NCBI GenBank assembly: GCA_964459515.1
Contig: CAYWML010000045.1
Coordinates: 1 to 11,968 of the forward strand
DNA from: Scatosoma sp964459515
GTDB lineage: Bacteria > Bacillota > Clostridia > Christensenellales > Borkfalkiaceae
Direction: 5' to 3'
Length of the DNA stretch: 11,968 nucleotides
Position numbers and translations under genes: made by a program. Under the pieces are notes generated by a model. The model was not told the DNA's origin and searched no databases. It worked only from the letters and a program-made list of their open reading frames with translations. This document shows, one piece after another, positions 6,468-10,665 of this stretch (positions are counted from its first letter, which is position 1; each line of letters opens with the position of its first letter).

Positions 6468-6833
6468 ATGCGATTTTATTTGTATTTATTGCTCGGTTTT
6501 TTGGGCGGAATACCTGCCGGTATGGGCATGGGCGGCGGCACGGTGACGATTCCGCTTTTGACACTTGTCGGAGGGGTTGCGCAAAAGTCGGCGCAGGCGG
6601 CGAATTTATTTTCTTTTTTCCCGATGAGCCTTTTTGCATTGCAAACGCACGCAAAAAACGATTTGTTGCAAACGGACGGCGTGCTGTGGACGATTTTGCC
6701 TGCTTTATGCACTTCCGCCGTCGGGGCTTTGACCGCCGCTTGGTTGCCGTCGGAGTTTTTGCGGAAAGCATTCGGCTTGTTTTTGATCGGGCTTGCGGCG
6801 GCAGGCTTGCTTCGGTTGCGGCAGAACGGTTGA
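6468..6833 (+). CDS. TauE/SafE (TSUP) family membrane protein, half-length, second of a pair
   Basis: A 121-residue membrane protein equivalent to the other half of a TauE/SafE transporter. The N-terminal helix leads into the hallmark at about residues 10-31 (GFLGGIPAGMGMGGG then TVTIPLL), followed by hydrophobic segments at about 43-60, 72-92 and 99-115. The start ATG 6468 has AGGAGA at 6459-6464 just upstream. It is preceded by a second half gene on the same strand; the pair together is about one normal-length transporter. The two hallmark glycine motifs differ (five Gly in the first protein, GMGMGGG here), as do the two halves of fused family members. Substrate cannot be inferred; no sulfur-metabolism gene is adjacent. 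Its stop codon overlaps the -35 box of the next gene. Confidence 0.8.
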   Translation: MRFYLYLLLGFLGGIPAGMGMGGGTVTIPLLTLVGGVAQKSAQAANLFSFFPMSLFALQTHAKNDLLQTDGVLWTILPALCTSAVGALTAAWLPSEFLRKAFGLFLIGLAAAGLLRLRQNG

Positions 6834-6858
6834 CAACGGCGGCGGATTGTGGTATACT
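6830..6858 (+). promoter_or_regulatory. Near-consensus SigA promoter of the HAD phosphatase
   Basis: TTGACA (6830-6835, consensus) and TATACT (6853-6858) are spaced by 17 bases, and TGG directly before the -10 makes it an extended -10 as well. The -35 box contains the TGA stop of the preceding gene (6831-6833). Transcription would start near 6865, leaving a leader of about 33 bases. Confidence 0.85.
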
Positions 6859-6897
6859 TGCAAAAAACGACGGCTTTTCGTCGGGCAAGAGGATGCT

Positions 6898-7551
6898 ATG
6901 CAACGCTATAAATATATACTTTTCGATTTGGACGGAACGCTGATTTATTCGCATAAGGGAATATTTTCGTGTATTCGCTACGCCTTAAACGAGTTGGGCA
7001 TGGGCGAACCGAAGCCCGAATTGTTGCGGAAATGTATCGGACCTACGCTGATGTATTCTTTTCAAAATTTTTTCGGTTTGGACGAGGAAAAGGCACGTTT
7101 GGCAACGGCGAAATATCGGGAAAAGTACGGCGTGACGGGCGTCATGGAAAACGAGCCGATCGAGGGCGCGTCGGAAGTTTTGCGCGATTTGCAGGCGGCA
7201 GGCTATCGCTTGGCTTTGGCGACTTCCAAACCGAGCGTTTATGCCGATAGAATTGCGGAGCGTTGGGGCTTTTCCGCGTATTTGGCGGCGCAGGTAGGCA
7301 GCGGCATTGACGGCAGTTTGCCGACGAAAGCTTCCGTAATCGCGGAAGCGATGCGGCGATTGGGCGCAAAGCCTGCGGAAACGCTGATGGTGGGGGATCG
7401 AAAGCACGATGCGGAGGGCGCGCGCGAAAACGGCGTGGATTGCGCCTTGCTGAAAGTCGGATATGCCGAGGACGAAGCGGAGTTCGTTGCTTGCGCTCCG
7501 CGATACGTATGGAAAGATTTTGCAGAATTGAAAAACAATCTATTACTGTAA
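6898..7551 (+). CDS. HAD-superfamily phosphatase, phosphoglycolate phosphatase/5'-nucleotidase-like
   Basis: A 217-residue cytoplasmic hydrolase of HAD subfamily IA. All four catalytic motifs are present: motif I DLDGTL with nucleophile Asp10 and Asp12, motif II ATSKP (Thr109/Ser110), motif III Lys144 in LPTKASVI, and motif IV VGDRKHD with Asp167 and Asp171. The cap domain is the helical insertion at about residues 17-90 (SIRYAL-like helix, CIGPTLMYSF). The arrangement matches phosphoglycolate phosphatase (Gph) and related nucleotidase-type enzymes that remove phosphate from small metabolites; the substrate cannot be fixed from sequence. ATG 6898 is chosen because AGAGGA lies at 6888-6893 and because MQRYKYILFDLDGT is the normal family start; the frame is open upstream but those codons overlap the promoter. 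It is transcribed from its own promoter and followed by a weak hairpin. Confidence 0.9.
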   Translation: MQRYKYILFDLDGTLIYSHKGIFSCIRYALNELGMGEPKPELLRKCIGPTLMYSFQNFFGLDEEKARLATAKYREKYGVTGVMENEPIEGASEVLRDLQAAGYRLALATSKPSVYADRIAERWGFSAYLAAQVGSGIDGSLPTKASVIAEAMRRLGAKPAETLMVGDRKHDAEGARENGVDCALLKVGYAEDEAEFVACAPRYVWKDFAELKNNLLL

Positions 7552-7595
7552 ACGAATAGGGCATGTATGCGTTGAACGGTATTAAGAAAGAAATC

Positions 7596-7615
7596 GGCGG
7601 CACAAGCGTGCCGTC
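7596..7615 (+). terminator. Possible weak terminator after the HAD gene
   Basis: GGCGGCAC (7596-7603) pairs with GTGCCGTC (7608-7615) with one G-U pair and an AAGC loop. The sequence after it is GTATATTTATG, which is T-rich but not a proper T-run, so termination efficiency would be modest. The gap from here to 7711 holds no gene. Confidence 0.4.
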
Positions 7616-7711
7616 GTATATTTATGCAAAAAAAATATAAAGACGTTGCGGAATATCCCTTTCCGTCGTCGTTCCGATAAACATTTTTTTTTGCGAAAAA
7701 TTGTCCGAAAA

Positions 7712-7741
7712 GCTCCGAAAACGATTGTATTTTTCGGGAGC
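7712..7741. promoter_or_regulatory. Inverted repeat around the -35 box of the ABC exporter promoter
   Basis: GCTCCGAAAA (7712-7721) is mirrored by TTTTCGGGAGC (7731-7741), an imperfect palindrome with one extra G. Its centre is the -35 hexamer at 7725-7730, a typical repressor position. The regulator is not encoded in the window. CGAAAA also occurs at 7694, 7706 and 7716, spaced 12 and 10 bases, so the upstream DNA carries helically phased A-tracts. Confidence 0.45.
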
Positions 7742-7753
7742 ATATGCTATACT
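7725..7753 (+). promoter_or_regulatory. SigA promoter of the ABC exporter operon
   Basis: TTGTAT (7725-7730) and TATACT (7748-7753) are separated by 17 bases, with TGC directly before the -10 (extended -10). Transcription would start near 7760, leaving an unusually long leader of about 225 bases before the TTG start. Confidence 0.7.
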
Positions 7754-7850
7754 GATATTGCGAAACAAACGAAATAGTCAAGAAATGCGGCGTTTGCGAT
7801 AAAGCGAGGCGTGTTTTTTTGCATATTCTTTTCCCCGTTACGAGTTTGAT

Positions 7851-7936
7851 AAAAACGCAAATTCCTCCGGGGTAGAAGAGCTGATATATTCTTGTACTAT
7901 AAAGGTTTGTTTCGCGACATCGGAGTTTGCGTTTTT
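7851..7936 (+). ncRNA. Structured leader element of the ABC exporter mRNA
   Basis: AAAAACGCAAA (7851-7861) is exactly complementary to TTTGCGTTTTT (7926-7936), and CTCCG (7865-7869) to CGGAG (7921-7925), giving a 16-bp closing helix with a 3-base bulge. It encloses about 51 bases containing a second hairpin: GTA-G-AAGA pairs with TCTT-G-TAC across a G/G mismatch (about 7872-7897). The element ends one base before a terminator hairpin. It matches no riboswitch class I can recognise from its conserved bases; it may be a new cis-regulatory RNA or a simple structured leader. Confidence 0.45.
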
Positions 7937-7968
7937 AGTGCGCGGCTTCGGTCGCGTACTTTTTTTTA
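7937..7968 (+). terminator. Intrinsic terminator within the ABC exporter leader (possible attenuator)
   Basis: AGTGCGCG (7937-7944) pairs with CGCGTACT (7953-7960; one G-U pair) around a GCTTCGGT loop, followed immediately by a T-run to 7967. The structure lies directly before the ribosome binding site at 7971 and downstream of the promoter at 7725-7753, so it would stop transcripts before the coding region unless disrupted. CGCGAC at 7913-7918 is complementary to GTCGCG at 7951-7956 and could act as an antiterminator arm (inference). Confidence 0.65.
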
Positions 7969-7970
7969 TC

Positions 7971-7976
7971 GGGAGG
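7971..7976 (+). promoter_or_regulatory. Ribosome binding site selecting the TTG start
   Basis: GGGAGG ends eight bases before TTG 7985. The frame stays open back to 7892, but that stretch encodes the leader structure and terminator and gives a non-family N-terminus. Confidence 0.75.
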
Positions 7977-7984
7977 CAAAGATT

Positions 7985-8875
7985 TTGGTACTCGAATTAA
8001 GAAACATTTACAAATCGTTTGGCGAAAAAGAAGTGTTAAAAGGCGTTTCTTTTGTGGCGGAAAGCGGTAAGGCGTTCGGTTTGTTGGGGCGGAACGGCGC
8101 AGGAAAAACGACGTCTATTCGCATTTTGATGCACGTATTCCCTGCGGACGGCGGCGAAGTGCTTATAGACGGAAAACCCATTGACTATGAGAAGATCGGC
8201 GTCGGCTATCTTCCCGAAGAAAGGGGTTTGTATCCGAAAAAACGCATTATCGATCAATTGGCGTATTTTGCGGAATTGAAAGGTTTGCCGACGAAAGCCG
8301 CCGTAAACGCGGTGGACTATTGGTTGGATAGGTTGGGCATGTGCGAATATCGCGATAAGCGTTTGGATACGCTGTCCAAGGGCAATCAACAAAAGATTCA
8401 ATTGATTACCGCGCTCGCGCACGATCCGGATATCGTCATTCTCGACGAGCCGTTTTCCGGGCTCGATCCCGTCAACGCCATGTTGTTGAAAAACGTGGTG
8501 AAAGAGCAGATTGCAAAAGGGAAGATCGTCCTTTTTTCCAGCCATCAAATGAGTTACATAGAAGAATTTTGCGACGGGATCGCCATTATCCATTCGGGAA
8601 AAGTCGTATTGAGCGGCGACCTTCGCGAGATAAAGCGGCGGTATGCGCGCGACAAGCTGACGGTGCGCGCGGCGAACGTCGAAGGCATAAAGTCGGCTTT
8701 CGGCGAATCCTGTACGGAGCGCGAGGACGGTTCGCTGCTGCTTCGATTGGCAAGCCCCGACGAGAAACAAGCCGTAATGCGGCGGCTCGTCGAAAATTAC
8801 GACGTGGACGAGGTGCGCGTTTTCGAACCTTCGTTGAACGATATTTTCGTGGAATATGCAGGCGATCGCGCATAA
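7985..8875 (+). CDS. ABC transporter ATP-binding protein, NatA/YhaQ type
   Basis: The 296-residue cytoplasmic ATPase powers the membrane protein encoded next. Motifs in order: Walker A GRNGAGKT (residues 35-42), the YLPEERGLY segment (75-83) typical of the NatA/YhaQ branch in place of a standard Q-loop glutamine, signature LSKGN (130-134), Walker B VILDEP (151-156), D-loop SGLD (158-161) and H-loop His187. A C-terminal extension (about 215-296) ending in PSLNDIFVEYAG is also typical of drug and sodium exporters of this branch. The TTG start is chosen by the GGGAGG site and by the family N-terminus LELRNIYKSFG. The stop is 12 bases before the permease ATG, with an AGGAGG between. Possible substrates are Na+, antibiotics or lipids; the sequence does not decide. 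Expression is probably controlled by the upstream inverted repeat and leader terminator. Confidence 0.93.
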   Translation: MVLELRNIYKSFGEKEVLKGVSFVAESGKAFGLLGRNGAGKTTSIRILMHVFPADGGEVLIDGKPIDYEKIGVGYLPEERGLYPKKRIIDQLAYFAELKGLPTKAAVNAVDYWLDRLGMCEYRDKRLDTLSKGNQQKIQLITALAHDPDIVILDEPFSGLDPVNAMLLKNVVKEQIAKGKIVLFSSHQMSYIEEFCDGIAIIHSGKVVLSGDLREIKRRYARDKLTVRAANVEGIKSAFGESCTEREDGSLLLRLASPDEKQAVMRRLVENYDVDEVRVFEPSLNDIFVEYAGDRA

Positions 8876-8887
8876 GGAGGAGAAACG

Positions 8888-10126
8888 ATGAAACAATTTC
8901 GGAAGATACTCAAATTTGAACTCAAAGGCTATCTTAAAAATAAAGCTTTCGTCGGGATTACGATTTTTCTCGTAGCAGCGATTGCTGTCGCTATGTTTAT
9001 TCCAAACATTCTGTCGGCGTTTAAGCGCGACGATACGGTGACGACTACGGAGTTGCCCGTCATGGCGGTATACGCGGAAGACGAAGAACTTTCGGGGCTT
9101 GTGCAGGCATATTTCTCGGAAGCTTTTCCCGATTACGAAGTGACGGTGATAAGCGGAACGGCGGACGACGTAAAGGCGCAAATCGTTGCGGAGAAAATTT
9201 CGTGCGCGTTTGTGCTTAGCAGCGCGAGGGCTTATACCTACTATGTCAATAACCTTTCCATGTACGATTCGAATACGGCGATTGCCGATAGCGTATTGCA
9301 GGAAGTCTACCGCGTAACCGCAATGACGGAAAACGGACTTACGCCCGAACAGGCAAGCGAGATACTGTCCGTTCGGATAGAAAGCGATACGATTGCACTC
9401 GGAAAAGATCAAATGCAAAATTTCTTTTATACGTACATAATGATTTTTGCGCTGTATATGGTGATTTTGCTTTACGGGCAAATGGTCGCGACGAACGTAG
9501 CCACGGAAAAGAGTTCGCGCGCGATGGAGCTTTTGATAACGAGCGCAAACCCCACGAGCATGATGTTCGGAAAAGTGCTTGCTTCCTGCCTTGCAGGGCT
9601 TGCGCAGTTGGTGGCGGTGTTCGGCTCTGCCTTGCTTTTTTATAACGTCAATCGATCGGCGTGGGGCGACAATCAAATTATCGCTTCTATTTTCAATATC
9701 CCCGTCGATTTGTTTTTGTATATGCTTCTGTTTTTCGTTCTCGGTTTTCTGATTTACGCCTTTTTATACGGCGCGATCGGTTCGACCGCTTCCAAACTCG
9801 AAGATATAAATACTTCGGTTTTGCCGATCACTTTTCTGTTTATTATCGCCTTTTTCGTCGTCATTTTCTCTATGACGAGCGGAAACGTGGATACGACCGT
9901 GATGAAAGTCTGCTCGTATATTCCGTTTACTTCGCCGATGGCTATGTTTACGAGAATTTGCATGAGCGCGGTTGCGTGGTACGAAATTCTTATTTCCGTT
10001 GCAATCTTAATCGCCTCTACCGTGGGAATCGGTTTCGTCTCCGCGAAGATCTATCGCGTCGGCGTTCTTCTGTACGGTACGCAGCCGAAACTTTCGGCAA
10101 TTCTGAAAACCGTATTTAAGAAGTGA
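8888..10126 (+). CDS. ABC-2 type transporter permease, NatB/YhaP type
   Basis: The 412-residue integral membrane partner of the preceding ATPase. The topology is that of the ABC-2 (NatB/YhaP) family: one N-terminal membrane helix (about 20-42), a large external domain (about 45-178), then about five helices (180-201, 228-252, 273-296, 311-329, 364-388). The conserved cytoplasmic coupling segment VATEKSSRAMELLITSANP (205-222), followed by FGKVLA, is present. The external domain ends with a helix-rich region before TM2, as in exporters of this type. The ATG has AGGAGG 7-8 bases upstream in the 12-base spacer after the ATPase gene, so the two are translated from one mRNA. A terminator follows at 10133-10168. 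No substrate can be assigned. Confidence 0.93.
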   Translation: MKQFRKILKFELKGYLKNKAFVGITIFLVAAIAVAMFIPNILSAFKRDDTVTTTELPVMAVYAEDEELSGLVQAYFSEAFPDYEVTVISGTADDVKAQIVAEKISCAFVLSSARAYTYYVNNLSMYDSNTAIADSVLQEVYRVTAMTENGLTPEQASEILSVRIESDTIALGKDQMQNFFYTYIMIFALYMVILLYGQMVATNVATEKSSRAMELLITSANPTSMMFGKVLASCLAGLAQLVAVFGSALLFYNVNRSAWGDNQIIASIFNIPVDLFLYMLLFFVLGFLIYAFLYGAIGSTASKLEDINTSVLPITFLFIIAFFVVIFSMTSGNVDTTVMKVCSYIPFTSPMAMFTRICMSAVAWYEILISVAILIASTVGIGFVSAKIYRVGVLLYGTQPKLSAILKTVFKK

Positions 10127-10132
10127 TAGGCG

Positions 10133-10168
10133 CGCCGCCTTTCCTTGTCGGCGGCGTAGTAATTTTTT
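10133..10168 (+). terminator. Terminator of the ABC exporter operon
   Basis: CGCCGCC (10133-10139) pairs with GGCGGCG (10150-10156) around a 10-base loop, followed by TAGTAA and six T (10163-10168). It begins seven bases after the permease stop. The loop is long, so strength is moderate. Confidence 0.65.
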
Positions 10169-10207
10169 GCGCGCCCCTTCCGCCATAGGCGGAAGGGGCG
10201 CGCAAAA
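10165..10207. repeat. Perfect 20-bp stem hairpin
   Basis: TTTTGCGCGCCCCTTCCGCC (10165-10184) and its exact complement (10188-10207) surround the loop ATA. The T-run lies on the 5' side and the A-run on the 3' side, the reverse of an intrinsic terminator in both directions. It overlaps the T-run of the preceding terminator. Origin and role unknown. Bases 10208-10268 show nothing recognisable. Confidence 0.85.
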
Positions 10208-10268
10208 CTATGTTCCGCATTGCGCGATTGCCTTCTCTCCGATGGAAATAAAAATCGAATAAAGCCGT

Positions 10269-10282
10269 TTAACTATGGTTTA
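10269..10282. promoter_or_regulatory. Operator-like palindrome, upstream feo site
   Basis: TTAACTATGGTTTA lies six bases before the -35 hexamer and matches the downstream site at 10401-10414 at 11 of 14 positions. It is an imperfect palindrome. Two related sites around an iron-transport promoter suggest a metal-responsive repressor or activator, but the sequence is not the classical Fur or DtxR box. Confidence 0.4.
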
Positions 10283-10288
10283 TTTTTA

Positions 10289-10317
10289 TTGACAGCGGCA
10301 TAAAATAATGGTATACT
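10289..10317 (+). promoter_or_regulatory. SigA promoter of feoAB
   Basis: TTGACA (10289-10294, consensus) and TATACT (10312-10317) have a 17-base spacer, and TGG directly before the -10 makes it an extended -10. Initiation would be near 10324, leaving a leader of about 107 bases. Confidence 0.88.
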
Positions 10318-10339
10318 ATATGAGAAGAAAAACGGAAAG

Positions 10340-10399
10340 TTTTGTTGCGGTTTCATGCAAAAGCAATACGGCGTATACCGTTTTTTCTACGCAACAAAA
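10340..10399 (+). ncRNA. Possible structured feo leader
   Basis: TTTTGTTGCG (10340-10349) is exactly complementary to CGCAACAAAA (10390-10399), closing a 40-base interior. Inside are a small TGC/GCA hairpin (10356-10365) and ACGG/CCGT (10368-10381) followed by six T. The conserved bases of the NiCo (czcD) iron/cobalt riboswitch are not seen. Function is unproven; it may simply be an attenuator hairpin. Confidence 0.35.
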
Positions 10400-10400
10400 A

Positions 10401-10414
10401 TTAACCAAGGTTAA
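10401..10414. promoter_or_regulatory. Operator-like palindrome, downstream feo site
   Basis: TTAACCAAGGTTAA is a palindrome with perfect 6-base arms around AA, placed between the promoter and the feoA ribosome binding site, directly after the 10-bp leader stem. It resembles the upstream site at 10269-10282. The half-site GGTTA is shared with DtxR-family boxes but the arms are in the opposite order, so the regulator is not identified. Confidence 0.45.
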
Positions 10415-10420
10415 AAAATG

Positions 10421-10426
10421 TGGAGG
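10421..10426 (+). promoter_or_regulatory. feoA ribosome binding site
   Basis: TGGAGG ends four bases before ATG 10431. It fixes the start, since the frame is open upstream into the promoter and leader. Confidence 0.8.
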
Positions 10427-10430
10427 CAGT

Positions 10431-10652
10431 ATGAAATTGTTGTCGGAGTTGAAGATAGGAGAGCGCGCCACGGTAAAGGCAGTGCGCGGCGAAGGCATGG
10501 TTCGTCGTCGTTTGTTCGATATGGGTATTACGCCGGGCGCGGAGATTTATTTGCGGAAAAAGGCGCCGCTCGGCGATCCCATGGAAATATCGTTGCGCGG
10601 ATACGAGCTGACTTTGCGGAAAGCAGAGGCGGCGAACGTGGAGATGGAGTGA
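10431..10652 (+). CDS. feoA: Ferrous iron transport protein A
   Basis: A 73-residue cytoplasmic SH3-like protein that associates with FeoB and is needed for full Fe2+ uptake. The whole family pattern is visible: LSELKIGERATVKAVRGEG at the N-terminus, then RRRLFDMGITPGAEI, KAPLGDPMEISLRGYELTLRKAEA and a final strand ending at NVEME. Length is normal (about 70-80). It precedes feoB by 13 bases, so the two form one operon from the promoter at 10289-10317. The start at 10431 was preferred over in-frame ATGs upstream because of TGGAGG and because earlier starts would translate the promoter and leader. Confidence 0.93.
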   Translation: MKLLSELKIGERATVKAVRGEGMVRRRLFDMGITPGAEIYLRKKAPLGDPMEISLRGYELTLRKAEAANVEME

Positions 10653-10665
10653 CGGAGGGGAGCTT

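Noticed and set aside
7630..7692. Second terminator after the HAD gene using CGGAA/TTCCG and the T-run at 7684-7692
   Set aside because: The T-run is about 20 bases from the short stem, too far for a standard intrinsic terminator.
7851..7968. T-box leader
   Set aside because: The T-box sequence and specifier-loop features are absent, and the downstream gene is an exporter, not an amino acid or tRNA-ligase gene.
7892..7984. Longer start for the ABC ATPase
   Set aside because: The extension translates the structured leader and terminator; GGGAGG and the family N-terminus support TTG 7985.
8036..9676. 546-codon minus-strand open frame across the ABC exporter genes
   Set aside because: It is antisense to two genes with complete ABC motifs, and has no recognisable domain or ribosome binding site.
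10401..10414. Classical DtxR/IdeR box
   Set aside because: The half-sites are in the opposite order (TAACC then GGTTA) and the length differs, so only a general operator-like palindrome is claimed.
10324..10430. NiCo (czcD) riboswitch before feoA
   Set aside because: The conserved G-rich internal-loop bases of that class are not present.
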